Assembly: GCF_000419605.1 (NCBI RefSeq)
Contig: NZ_ATTI01000001.1
Location: 2,018,501-2,082,500 of the forward strand
Reading direction: 5' to 3'
From: Sphingomonas phyllosphaerae 5.2
GTDB lineage: Bacteria > Pseudomonadota > Alphaproteobacteria > Sphingomonadales > Sphingomonadaceae
Length of the DNA: 64,000 nucleotides
A program made the translations under genes and the position numbers. The notes beneath the pieces were generated by a model. It worked only from the letters and a program-made list of their open reading frames with translations, had not been told where the DNA came from and searched no databases. Below, piece by piece: positions 48,414 through 56,635 of the stretch (its first letter is position 1; the number at the start of each line of letters is the position of its first letter).

Positions 48414-49697
48414 TCACCCGCCGCGTGGCCGCATCGCCAGCAACGCCGCCAGGCTCACCAGCGACATGCCCGCCAGATACACGCCCACCAACGACAGCCC
48501 GCCATGCCGCGCCAGCGTCTCCGCCGCGACCGGCGTCAGCCCGCCACCGATGATCCCCGCCATGTTGAACGCCAGGCTCACGCCGGTGTAGCGGACGCGC
48601 GCCGGAAACAGCCCCGGCAACCACGCCCCCAACGGCCCGTAGACGAAGCCCATCGCGAACAGCGCCAGTGCCAGGCTCGCGAACACGAGCGGCAGCGATC
48701 CCGATCCCAGCCCGGGCGCCAGCACGAACCCCGCCACCACCGCGCCGACGCAGCCCCATGTCAGGACGTAGCGCGCGTCGCGCCGGTCGGCCCAGATCCC
48801 CGACAGCACGATGCCGACCGCCATGAACAGGATCGCGCCCAGCTGCATCGCCAGCATCGTCGGCCGTGCGATCCCCAACCGCGTCGTCGCATACCCCAGC
48901 GCGAACGCGGTAGCGATATAATAGACCGCGAAACACGCAATCGCGCCCAGCGTACCGCCCAGCGCCGCGCGCCAGTGATCGCGCAGCAGCTCGCCCATCG
49001 GCACCGCCGGTGGCGGCCCCTCCTCCAGCACCTGCGCGAAGGCCGGCGTCTCGGCGATCTTCAGCCGTACCCACAGCCCCAGTCCGACCAGCACGATCGA
49101 CAGCACGAACGGGATGCGCCACCCCCATGCGAGGAAGTCGGCCGGCGTCATCATCAACCCAAGCAACAGGAACAGCCCGTTGGCGGCGATGAATCCGACG
49201 GGTGCGCCCAGCTGCGGCACCATGCCGTAGCGACCGCGCCACCCCGGCGGCGCATTCTCCACCGCCAGCAACGCCGCGCCGCCCCATTCGCCGCCAAGCC
49301 CGAACCCCTGCCCGAACCGCAGCACGCACAGCAGCACCGGCGCGAGATAGCCGACCTGCGCATAGGTCGGCAGGAACGCGATCGCGAGCGTCGACCCGCC
49401 CATCAGCATCAGGCTGACCACCAGAGTCGACTTGCGTCCGATCCGGTCGCCGTAATGCCCGAACGCCCACGCCCCCACCGGTCGAGCGAAGAACGCCACC
49501 GCCAGGCTGGCATAGGCCGCCAGCAACTGCGCCGACGGGTCGCCGGCGGGGAAGAACAGCGGTCCGAACACCAGCGACGCAGCGGTCGCGTAGATGTAGA
49601 AGTCGTAGAATTCGACCGACGTCCCCACCAGACTGGCGAGCAGGATGCGGCGATGGGAGGCGGCAGCGGACGGCGCGGAAGATCGGGAAACGGACAT
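48414..49697 (-). CDS. MFS transporter, metabolite:H+ symporter (MHS) type
   Basis: A 427-residue 12-helix transporter. ASLVGTSVEFYDFYIYATAASLVF at the first helix, RPVGAWAFGHYGDRIGRKSTLV (the MFS loop 2-3 motif) and GFGLGGEWGGAALLAVENAP are typical of the MHS family, which takes up proline/betaine, citrate, shikimate and other compounds. The substrate is not predictable. ATG 49697 follows AAAGGAACGGT. It stands alone, divergent from the candidate small RNA. Confidence 0.88.
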   Translation of the reverse strand: MSVSRSSAPSAAASHRRILLASLVGTSVEFYDFYIYATAASLVFGPLFFPAGDPSAQLLAAYASLAVAFFARPVGAWAFGHYGDRIGRKSTLVVSLMLMGGSTLAIAFLPTYAQVGYLAPVLLCVLRFGQGFGLGGEWGGAALLAVENAPPGWRGRYGMVPQLGAPVGFIAANGLFLLLGLMMTPADFLAWGWRIPFVLSIVLVGLGLWVRLKIAETPAFAQVLEEGPPPAVPMGELLRDHWRAALGGTLGAIACFAVYYIATAFALGYATTRLGIARPTMLAMQLGAILFMAVGIVLSGIWADRRDARYVLTWGCVGAVVAGFVLAPGLGSGSLPLVFASLALALFAMGFVYGPLGAWLPGLFPARVRYTGVSLAFNMAGIIGGGLTPVAAETLARHGGLSLVGVYLAGMSLVSLAALLAMRPRGG

Positions 49698-49800
49698 ACC
49701 GTTCCTTTCCGCCGCACGACGACCTCGCGTCAACGCGCAAAAAATTCGCAGCGCGTCATGAAAACGGGCTTCCAAGACACACGACAGCAATGTTGACGCG

Positions 49801-49914
49801 GTAAGGAGGCTTTGTGGCGCCGCCCCCTGGCGGCTGCCGCGATCTGCCGGGCACCCCCCCTCGCCCGGCAATTCCCTGAACTACGGGGCGACCTCATCGG
49901 TCGCCCCGCCTTTT
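49801..49914 (+). ncRNA. Candidate small RNA with two C-rich hairpin loops and a terminator
   Basis: Three consecutive perfect hairpins: GCCGCC-CCCT-GGCGGC (49819-49834), TGCCGGGC-ACCCCCCCTC-GCCCGGCA (49845-49870) and CGGGGCGACC-TCATC-GGTCGCCCCG (49884-49908), the last followed by CCTTTT, a Rho-independent terminator. C-rich loops that pair with Shine-Dalgarno sequences are a mark of several alphaproteobacterial regulatory RNAs. AAGGAGG occurs at the 5' side (49803-49809). The 5' end is a guess. A 21-codon frame from GTG 49814 to TGA 49879 could be translated instead or as well. Confidence 0.6.
49884..49914 (+). terminator. Rho-independent terminator of the candidate small RNA
   Basis: Perfect 10-bp stem CGGGGCGACC / GGTCGCCCCG with loop TCATC, followed by CCTTTT. 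On the other strand the same stem lies 11 bp after the stop of the DUF5872 gene and may serve it too. Confidence 0.75.
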
Positions 49915-49918
49915 CCGG

Positions 49919-50413
49919 TCACCCGGCCAGTGCCGCGCGCAATTGCGCCTTGTTCATCTTGGACCGTCCTGCGACGTCGCGCTGCTGCGCCTCGGCGTAA
50001 AGTTCGTCGCGCGTCCGATGATCGCGCGCGGCTGCGGTCTTCGACGCGATATCGTCGGGCTGCGCGGAGAATTGCCTGCCTTTTGCGGTATCGGCACGCT
50101 TCTTCGCGCTGGTCCGCGCATATTCCGCCTCGGACAGTTCGGCGCGTGCCCCCCTGGGCAGATACCGCTCTCCGCTGTCGCCGCTGCGCTCGCCGGATTT
50201 CGTCCCCCACTCCTCTTCGGTCCATTGATGGAGCGAATTGTCGGGATCGCGCGCGCCTTCGTACCCGCCGCCGCGCTTCTTATACGCCGCCACCGCCAGC
50301 TGCGCCTTGCGCGCCGACCATTGTCCCTTCTTCCCGCCCTTGCCCGCGGCGGTGACCTCATCCTTCACCCGCTCCCACAGTTCACGGTCGGTCTTCTCGG
50401 CGGTCTCGGACAT
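49919..50413 (-). CDS. DUF5872-domain protein with C-terminal Rho-N-like motif
   Basis: A 164-residue, highly charged soluble protein. WERVKDEVTAAGKGGKKGQWSARKAQLAVAAYKKRGGGY is the recognisable domain (DUF5872 from memory), and SLHQWTEEEWGTKSG is a second conserved block. The C-terminus, RDHRTRDELYAEAQQRDVAGRSKMNKAQLRAALAG, looks like a Rho N-terminal/SAP-type helix-turn-helix for nucleic acid binding. Small relatives are often linked with stress conditions; the function is unknown. ATG 50413 has a GGAGG site. Confidence 0.65.
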   Translation of the reverse strand: MSETAEKTDRELWERVKDEVTAAGKGGKKGQWSARKAQLAVAAYKKRGGGYEGARDPDNSLHQWTEEEWGTKSGERSGDSGERYLPRGARAELSEAEYARTSAKKRADTAKGRQFSAQPDDIASKTAAARDHRTRDELYAEAQQRDVAGRSKMNKAQLRAALAG

Positions 50414-50478
50414 GGCGGCCTCCTCGACACCCCAACCGTACCGATATGGAAAGGGTCCGATAACATCGCGAACTTCTA

Positions 50479-51498
50479 TTGACGGAGGAGGCGGCGAAGA
50501 CGGCGCTGGTGATGCCGTTCTTTCAGGCACTCGGCTATGACGTCTTCAATCCATCGGAGGTCATTCCGGAATTCACCGCCGATGTCGGCGTGAAGAAAGG
50601 CGAGAAGGTCGATTATGCCCTTTGCATCGACGGGCGCCTCAGCGTGCTTGTCGAATGCAAGCCATCGACCATCGACCTCGACCTGAAACACGCCAGCCAG
50701 TTGTTTCGCTATTTCGCGACGACCGATGCCCGGTTCGCGGTTCTGACGAACGGCGTCGTCTACCAGTTTTACTCCGATATCGATCAGCCGAACAAGATGG
50801 ACGAAAAGCCGTTCTTCGTGTTCTCGCTCGAGGCGATCAAGCGCACCGATCCTGCGATCCTGGAACGCTTTACGCGCGCCAGCTTCAACATCGACGCCAT
50901 TATCGCAGAGGCTGGACGGCTGAAGCTAGAATCACAGATGCGGATCGAGTTGGAGAAGGAATTTGCCACGCCGTCCGATGAATTCGTTCGCCTTATGGCG
51001 GCGCGGGTTCAGCCCGGCGGTCGGATGACGGCGGCCACCCGCGAATTGTTCCAGCCGATCCTTTTGAACTCGATCGGCGCGTTGATCCGTGATCGGGTCA
51101 ACGAGCGGCTGACCAGCGCGCTGAACGTCGCGAATCCGGCCGAGCCGACGCTTCCCGAAGGGCAATCCGACGACATGTCGACGGTCGAGGAGGGTTTCGT
51201 CACCACCGACGACGAGATCGCCGGTTTCCGGATCGTGCAGGCGATCGCCGCCCGCCATGTCGATCCCGGCCGGATCGTGATCCGTGATTCGAAGAGCTAT
51301 TGCGCGATCCTGCTCGACGACAACAATCGCAAGCCGCTCGCCCGCCTCCACTTCAACAGCCCTACCACCCGCTATGTCGGCACGTTTGCGGGCAAGGCGG
51401 AAACGCGCCATCTCGTGTCCGCGCCGATCGACATCTACAAGCTGGAGCAGCAACTGGTCGCGCGCGTCAACGAACTCGTCGCCGCAAGGGACGGTTGA
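50479..51498 (+). CDS. Orphan HsdR-N-like (type I restriction endonuclease-type) protein
   Basis: A 339-residue protein. TEEAAKTALVMPFFQALGYDVFNPSEVIPEFTADVG then KVDYAL..GRLSVLVECK gives a PD-(D/E)xK nuclease core with Asp45, Glu59 and Lys61. The N-terminus seems short: relatives usually carry about 20-25 residues before TEEA, yet the only usable start is TTG 50479, and an in-frame TAA lies 7 codons upstream. The C-terminal half (about 230-339) is a separate domain without a helicase. No hsdM or hsdS is in the window, so a classical type I system is excluded locally; defence or DNA repair roles are possible. Confidence 0.75.
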   Translation: MTEEAAKTALVMPFFQALGYDVFNPSEVIPEFTADVGVKKGEKVDYALCIDGRLSVLVECKPSTIDLDLKHASQLFRYFATTDARFAVLTNGVVYQFYSDIDQPNKMDEKPFFVFSLEAIKRTDPAILERFTRASFNIDAIIAEAGRLKLESQMRIELEKEFATPSDEFVRLMAARVQPGGRMTAATRELFQPILLNSIGALIRDRVNERLTSALNVANPAEPTLPEGQSDDMSTVEEGFVTTDDEIAGFRIVQAIAARHVDPGRIVIRDSKSYCAILLDDNNRKPLARLHFNSPTTRYVGTFAGKAETRHLVSAPIDIYKLEQQLVARVNELVAARDG

Positions 51499-51501
51499 CC
51501 T

Positions 51502-53826
51502 TCACCCCGCGGTGACGAAGCTGTCCATCACCCGCTTGCGCCCGGCCTGTTCGAAATCGATCTCGAGCTTGTTGCCCTCGATTTCCGCGATCGTGCCGTA
51601 ACCGAACTTCTGGTGGAACACGCGCTGCCCGGTCGACAGGTCGCCGCGGCCCTTGTTGCCCAGGCTTACCGCAGAGGCGCGGCTCTCGACCACGCGCGCC
51701 GGTTCGCGCGTGAAGGTGCGGCTGGTCCATTCGCCGCCCGGCTTCGTTCCGCCGGGCGTCGTCCCCAGCGTTCCGGCCGCGCGCTGCCAGCCCGGCCCGC
51801 GACCGGTGCCGCGCGCGACATCGGCGAACGGGTCGGCGCGCTCGGACCAGTTCGCGCGCCACAGGCTCTCGCCGCCCGACATGCTCGTCTCGCTCTGCAC
51901 ATGCTGCGGCGGCAGCTCGCCGACGAACCGCGACGGGATCGAGCTGGTCCATTGCCCATAGATGCGCCGGTTAGCGGCATGCAGGATCGTCGCGCGCCGC
52001 CGCGCGCGCGTGATCGCGACATAGGCCAGCCGCCGCTCCTCCTCCAGGCTGCGCGTACCTCCTTCGTCGAGCGAGCGCTGGGAGGGGAACAGTCCCTCCT
52101 CCCACCCGGCGAGGAAGACGGTATCGAATTCCAGACCCTTGGCGGCGTGGATCGTCATGATCGTCACCTTCGGGTCCTCGCGCGTCGCCTCATTGTCCAT
52201 CACGAGGCTCACGTGCTCCAGGAAGGCGCCGAGGTTCTCATACTCCTCCATCGCGCGCACCAGCTCGGTCAGGTTCTCCAGCCGCCCCGCCGCCTCGGTC
52301 GATTTCTCGGCCTGGTACATCGCGGTATAGCCGCTCTCGTCGAGGATCTGCCGCGCCAGTTCGGGATGCGGCAGGTCGCGCGCCATGTCGCGCCACCGCG
52401 CCACGTCGCCGACGAACCGCCCCAGCGCCTTGCGCGCCTGCGGGGTCAGTTCGTCGGTATCGAGGATCCGCGCCGCCGCGATCGACAGCGGCAGGCCCTC
52501 GGCACGCGCCAGCTGGTGCAGCTTGGCGATCGCCTTGTCGCCCAGCCCGCGCTTGGGCGTGTTCACGATCCGCTCGAACGCCAGGTCGTCGGCCGGCTGG
52601 TTGACGACACGCAGATACGCCAGCGCGTCGCGAATTTCGGCGCGCTCGTAGAAGCGGAAGCCGCCCACGATCCGGTACGGCATGCCGATCGAGATGAAGC
52701 GGTCCTCGAACTCGCGCGTCTGGTGCTGCGCGCGCACCAGGATCGCGACGTCGTCGAGCGTCTTGCCGGTGCGCTGCACCGCCTCGATCTCGTCGCCGAC
52801 GCGCCGCGCCTCCTCCGGCCCGTCCCACACGCCCAGCACGCGCACCTTCTCGCCGGCGTCCAGCTCGGTCCACAATTCCTTGCCCAGCCGCCCGCCGTTG
52901 TTGGCGATCACCCCGGCGGCCGCGCCGAGGATATGCGGGGTCGAGCGATAGTTCTGCTCCAGCCGGATCACCGTGGCACCGGGGAAGTCCTTCTCGAACT
53001 TGAGGATGTTCTCCACCTGCGCGCCGCGCCACGAATAGATCGACTGGTCGTCGTCGCCCACGCAGCAGATGTTGCGCCGCTCCTGCGCCAGCAACCGCAG
53101 CCACAGATACTGGACCGAATTGGTGTCCTGATATTCGTCGACCATGATGTAGCGGAAGCGTTGCTGATATTGCTCCAGCACGCCGCGATCACGCTTCAGG
53201 ATCGTGAGAACATGCAGCAGCAAGTCTCCGAAGTCGCACGCATTCACCGCGCGCAGCCGCTCCTGGTATTGCTGGTAGAGTTCGCCGCCGCGCCCGTTGG
53301 CGTAACGCTCGCTCTCGCCGGCGTCGACGTCGGCGGGCACCAGCCCCTTGTTCTTCCACTCGTCGATCAGCCCGGCGAGGCTGCGCGCCGGGAAGCGCTT
53401 CTCGTCGATGTCCGCGGCCACGATCAACTGCTTGAGCAAGCGCAACTGGTCGTCGGTGTCGAGGATCGTGAAGTTGCTCTGCAACCCGACCAGCTCGGCA
53501 TGGCGGCGCAGCATCTTCGCGCCGATCGCGTGGAACGTGCCCAGCCACGGCATCCCCTCCACCGCATCGCCGACCAGCCGACCGACGCGCTCGCGCATCT
53601 CGCGTGCCGCCTTGTTGGTGAAGGTGACGGACAGGATTTCGGAGGGATAGGCCCGACGCGTCCATAACAGATGCGCCAGCCGCGCGGTCAGCGCCGCGGT
53701 CTTCCCGGTGCCCGCCCCGGCCAGCACCAGCACCGGGCCATCGGTGGTGAGCACGGCCTCGCGCTGCGGGGGATTCAGCCCGCCGAGATACGGCGGGTCC
53801 TGGACGGCGGAGCTGGTTTCGGTCAC
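51502..53826 (-). CDS. uvrD: UvrD/PcrA-type DNA helicase
   Basis: A 774-residue superfamily 1A helicase. Motif I is AGAGTGKTAALTAR (Lys42); LSVTFTNKAAREMRERV is motif Ia, VDEYQDTN motif II, GDDDQSIYSWRGA motif III, RLEQNYRST motif IV, TIMTIHAAKGLEFDTVFLAGWEEGLFPS motif V and EEERRLAYVAITRARR motif VI. The C-terminus has a Tudor-like region (GQRVFHQKFGYGTIAEIEG). It works in nucleotide excision and mismatch repair. GTG 53826 is the start; a LexA box lies just upstream. It is convergent with the HsdR-like gene, 3 bp apart. Confidence 0.95.
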   Translation of the reverse strand: MTETSSAVQDPPYLGGLNPPQREAVLTTDGPVLVLAGAGTGKTAALTARLAHLLWTRRAYPSEILSVTFTNKAAREMRERVGRLVGDAVEGMPWLGTFHAIGAKMLRRHAELVGLQSNFTILDTDDQLRLLKQLIVAADIDEKRFPARSLAGLIDEWKNKGLVPADVDAGESERYANGRGGELYQQYQERLRAVNACDFGDLLLHVLTILKRDRGVLEQYQQRFRYIMVDEYQDTNSVQYLWLRLLAQERRNICCVGDDDQSIYSWRGAQVENILKFEKDFPGATVIRLEQNYRSTPHILGAAAGVIANNGGRLGKELWTELDAGEKVRVLGVWDGPEEARRVGDEIEAVQRTGKTLDDVAILVRAQHQTREFEDRFISIGMPYRIVGGFRFYERAEIRDALAYLRVVNQPADDLAFERIVNTPKRGLGDKAIAKLHQLARAEGLPLSIAAARILDTDELTPQARKALGRFVGDVARWRDMARDLPHPELARQILDESGYTAMYQAEKSTEAAGRLENLTELVRAMEEYENLGAFLEHVSLVMDNEATREDPKVTIMTIHAAKGLEFDTVFLAGWEEGLFPSQRSLDEGGTRSLEEERRLAYVAITRARRRATILHAANRRIYGQWTSSIPSRFVGELPPQHVQSETSMSGGESLWRANWSERADPFADVARGTGRGPGWQRAAGTLGTTPGGTKPGGEWTSRTFTREPARVVESRASAVSLGNKGRGDLSTGQRVFHQKFGYGTIAEIEGNKLEIDFEQAGRKRVMDSFVTAG

Positions 53827-53830
53827 GCCC

Positions 53831-53845
53831 GAACAGGTAGGGAAC
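53831..53845 (-). promoter_or_regulatory. LexA (SOS) box before uvrD
   Basis: On the minus strand GTTC-CCTACCT-GTTC, an exact LexA direct repeat, 4 bp upstream of the GTG start of uvrD. LexA control of uvrD is known in several bacteria. The closeness implies that the box overlaps the 5' leader or that transcription starts very near. Confidence 0.65.
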
Positions 53846-54030
53846 GTGCAGCCATCGGGCAAGCAAAACGGCGATTCGTTACAGTCACGAAACCGTCGCC
53901 GCGCTGGCGCCCGGCCGACCCCGACGCCCGCTAGGCGCTCCTGCGTCGGCAACCACGCCGCGCCGCGACGTCCCCTGCGAGAGGCGGCGCGCGGCGGCAG
54001 CGGCCGATCCACACCGCAGGAGTAGTCCCG

Positions 54031-54351
54031 ATGACCCTTCACGACCGCGCCGCGCTTGCGGCGATGCTGACGCTCGCCCTCGCGCCGCTCGCCGCCAGCG
54101 CCGATCCGACGCGCACCCCCGTCGTCGCCCACGTCATGGTGCGCGACCTCAACCTCGCCAGTGCCGCCGGGCAGCAGGCGTTCGACGCGCGTGTCCGCCG
54201 CGCCGCGACCACGCACTGCGGCGTCGCGGGCGTCGATCTCCACGCGCGCCGCGACGTCATGCGCTGCCGTAACGAGATGGTGGCGGACGCGCAGACGCGC
54301 CTCGTCGGCCTGACGTCCGCGCGTTCGATCGAACTCGCCGCCGCCCGCTGA
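54031..54351 (+). CDS. UrcA family protein
   Basis: A 106-residue exported protein: signal peptide MTLHDRAALAAMLTLALAPLAASA, then VVAHVMVRDLNLASAAGQQAFDARVRRAATTHCG and RCRNEMVADAQ. This V..DLNL..AAGQ...R...A...C pattern with two cysteines is the UrcA pattern, found in sphingomonads and relatives. The function is unknown; the cysteines may form a disulphide in the periplasm. A 13-bp hairpin terminator follows. Confidence 0.85.
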   Translation: MTLHDRAALAAMLTLALAPLAASADPTRTPVVAHVMVRDLNLASAAGQQAFDARVRRAATTHCGVAGVDLHARRDVMRCRNEMVADAQTRLVGLTSARSIELAAAR

Positions 54352-54360
54352 TCCGCGCCG

Positions 54361-54395
54361 GCAAGGCGCCGGGGCGGTCGCACCCGGCGCCTTGC
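54361..54395 (+). terminator. Terminator after the urcA-like gene
   Basis: GCAAGGCGCCGGG (54361-54373) and CCCGGCGCCTTGC (54383-54395) form a perfect 13-bp stem with a 9-nt loop, 9 bp after the stop codon. No T run follows. Confidence 0.65.
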
Positions 54396-54457
54396 ATCGC
54401 GCGCCAACTCCTGTCAGCTTTGGAACATAGGGGAAACATTTAGCCAGGAGCACGACG

Positions 54458-54871
54458 ATGTCGATCACGGGTCAAATCACCGGCCGCTGTCATTGTGGCG
54501 CGATCACCTACATCGCCGATGGCACGCACGAACATCACGCGGTCTGCCACTGCACCGATTGCCGCCGCTGGTCGGGCGCGCCGCTGGTCGGCTGGATCGC
54601 GTTCCACGCGGATCAGGTGAGCGTCGCCGGCACCCCCGCCAGCTACGCATCTTCCGAACACGGCGTCCGTGAGTTCTGCGCCAACTGCGGCACGGGGCTG
54701 TTCTATCGCAACGCCGCCGTCCTCCCCGGCATCGTCGACATCCAGTCGGGCACGCTCGACGCGCCGCAGGATCATGCGCCCGGCGCGCAGATCATGTGCA
54801 AGGAAAAGCTGCCCTGGGTCGATTCGATCGCGACGCTGCCTGCGTTCGCGACCTATCCCGGAATGGACTGA
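54458..54871 (+). CDS. GFA-family (glutathione-dependent formaldehyde-activating enzyme-like) protein
   Basis: A 137-residue zinc protein with the Gfa/CENP-V domain. Cys11-x-Cys13, the HC-x-x-C set Cys30, Cys32 and Cys35, and Cys74-x2-Cys77 bind two zinc ions. HCTDCRRWSGAP and EFCANCGTGLFY are the diagnostic blocks. A role in glutathione or formaldehyde metabolism is inferred from Gfa only. It stands alone, 86 bp before pit and 106 bp after urcA. Confidence 0.9.
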   Translation: MSITGQITGRCHCGAITYIADGTHEHHAVCHCTDCRRWSGAPLVGWIAFHADQVSVAGTPASYASSEHGVREFCANCGTGLFYRNAAVLPGIVDIQSGTLDAPQDHAPGAQIMCKEKLPWVDSIATLPAFATYPGMD

Positions 54872-54909
54872 CCTGTTTTAATTCCGGCGCGCAGTGCCAC
54901 GGCGCCGCC

Positions 54910-54927
54910 CCGTCATCAAACTGTCAC
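54910..54927 (+). promoter_or_regulatory. PHO box before pit
   Basis: CCGTCAT-CAAA-CTGTCAC matches the PhoB operator CTGTCAT-N4-CTGTCAT at 12 of 14 conserved positions. It lies 27 bp upstream of the phosphate transporter ATG, near the expected -35. Confidence 0.5.
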
Positions 54928-54953
54928 CGTGAAGGCCGACAGGCTGACTCATC

Positions 54954-56588
54954 ATGGCATCCATTGTCCTCGCGACGTCGCCCTCGGCCCCTCCGGCAGC
55001 CGCGCGATCGTTCGACGCACCGGTCCATCCGGCGGCGCGGCTGGTATTCCTCGCCATCGTCGTCTGCGGCTTCGGCTATGCGGGGGTCAGCGTGCTGTCC
55101 GACACGCATCAGGTCGGCGAGCAGCTGGAACTCGGCGTCTTCGCCTTCCTGGGGCTCGCGCTGCTGATCGCGCTCGGCTTCGAATTCGTCAACGGCTTCC
55201 ACGATACCGCCAATGCGGTGGCCACGGTGATCTACACCAACGCGCTTCCCGCCAACGTCGCGGTGGTCTGGTCCGGCTTCTTCAACTTCCTCGGCGTGAT
55301 GGCCTCGTCGGGCGCGGTTGCCTACTCGATCATCACGCTCCTGCCAGTCGACCTGATCCTCAACGTCGGCTCCGGCGCCGGCTTCGCGATGATCTTCGCG
55401 CTCCTCTTCGCCGCGGTGATCTGGAACCTCGCGACCTGGTACGTCGGCCTGCCCAACAGCTCCAGCCACACGCTGATCGGATCGGTGCTCGGCGTCGGCC
55501 TCGCGAACCAGTTGCTGACGACCGGCGCGCGCGGCACCTCGGGCGTCGACTGGAGCCAGGCGACCAAGGTCCTGACCGGGCTGTGGATGGCGCCGCTGAT
55601 CGGCTTCGGCGCCGCCGCGCTGCTGCTGGTCGTGCTGCGGATGGTCGCGCGCAACCCCGAGTTGATGACCCCGCCGGAAGGCGACGCCCCCCCGCCGCGT
55701 GGCATCCGCGCGCTGCTGATCTTCACCTGCACGGCGGTATCGTTCAGCCACGGATCGAACGACGGGCAGAAGGGCATGGGCCTGATCATGCTTATCCTGA
55801 TCGGCTGCGCACCGACCGCTTACGCGCTCAACCGCACGCTGCCGGCCAGCGAGACTCCCGCCTTCGTGCGCAGCGCGGCAGGTGCGGGCGCGGTGCTGAA
55901 GAACCATGGCGCGGTACCGGTCGCCACGGCGCAGGCGCGCGCTCTGCTGCGCCATTCGCTGGCGAGCCGCAAGGTGATGAACGACACCACCTATGGCGCC
56001 GTCATCGCGGTCTCCGACGATCTCGCGGAGCGCGTCTCCGGCTATGGTTCGCTGGGCAAGGTGCCGGCCAGCGCCGCCCCCAACATCCGCAACGATATGT
56101 ATCTGGTGATGGATGCGACGCGGATGATCGCCAAATCGCCCGACAATCACATGAACGAACGCGAGCGCGACACGCTCACCGATTATCAGGAGCGGCTGGA
56201 AAGCGGCACGCGCTTCATCCCGCTCTGGGTCAAGGTCGCGGTCGCACTGGCGCTCGGGCTCGGCACGATGGTCGGGTGGAAGCGGATCGTGGTCACCGTC
56301 GGCGAGCGGATCGGCAAGCAGCACATGACCTACGCGATGGGCGCCTCCGCCGAACTGGTCGCTGCGGGTACGATCCTCGCCGCCGATCGCTTCGGCCTGC
56401 CGGTGTCGACGACGCACATACTGTCGTCCGGGGTCGCGGGTGCCTCGGTGGCCAGCGGACAGGGGCTGCAACGCCGTACGTTGATCCAGCTCGCCGCGGC
56501 GTGGCTGATGACGCTGCCGGTCGCGATGCTGCTCGCCGGCTCGCTCTACTGGCTGCTGCTGTCGCTGGTTCGCGCCGCCGGGCTCTGA
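54954..56588 (+). CDS. pit: Inorganic phosphate transporter, PiT family
   Basis: A 544-residue membrane transporter. The repeated PiT signatures are GFEFVNGFHDTANAVATVIYTNALP in the N-terminal half and SAELVAAGTILAADRFGLPVSTTHILSSGVAG in the C-terminal half, with VGLPNSSSHTLIGSVLG and FSHGSNDGQKGMG between. A hydrophilic loop at about residues 310-410 is longer than usual. It couples phosphate entry to cations. A PHO box 27 bp upstream suggests induction by low phosphate. Confidence 0.93.
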   Translation: MASIVLATSPSAPPAAARSFDAPVHPAARLVFLAIVVCGFGYAGVSVLSDTHQVGEQLELGVFAFLGLALLIALGFEFVNGFHDTANAVATVIYTNALPANVAVVWSGFFNFLGVMASSGAVAYSIITLLPVDLILNVGSGAGFAMIFALLFAAVIWNLATWYVGLPNSSSHTLIGSVLGVGLANQLLTTGARGTSGVDWSQATKVLTGLWMAPLIGFGAAALLLVVLRMVARNPELMTPPEGDAPPPRGIRALLIFTCTAVSFSHGSNDGQKGMGLIMLILIGCAPTAYALNRTLPASETPAFVRSAAGAGAVLKNHGAVPVATAQARALLRHSLASRKVMNDTTYGAVIAVSDDLAERVSGYGSLGKVPASAAPNIRNDMYLVMDATRMIAKSPDNHMNERERDTLTDYQERLESGTRFIPLWVKVAVALALGLGTMVGWKRIVVTVGERIGKQHMTYAMGASAELVAAGTILAADRFGLPVSTTHILSSGVAGASVASGQGLQRRTLIQLAAAWLMTLPVAMLLAGSLYWLLLSLVRAAGL

Positions 56589-56635
56589 GCCCGTGACACG
56601 CCCCGGGCCGTCACGCGACGCCCCGGAGCCGCAGA

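Noticed and set aside
54423..54437. GAAC-N7-AAAC before the GFA gene, a near LexA box
   Set aside because: One conserved base is wrong (AAAC for GAAC) and GFA proteins are not known SOS genes.
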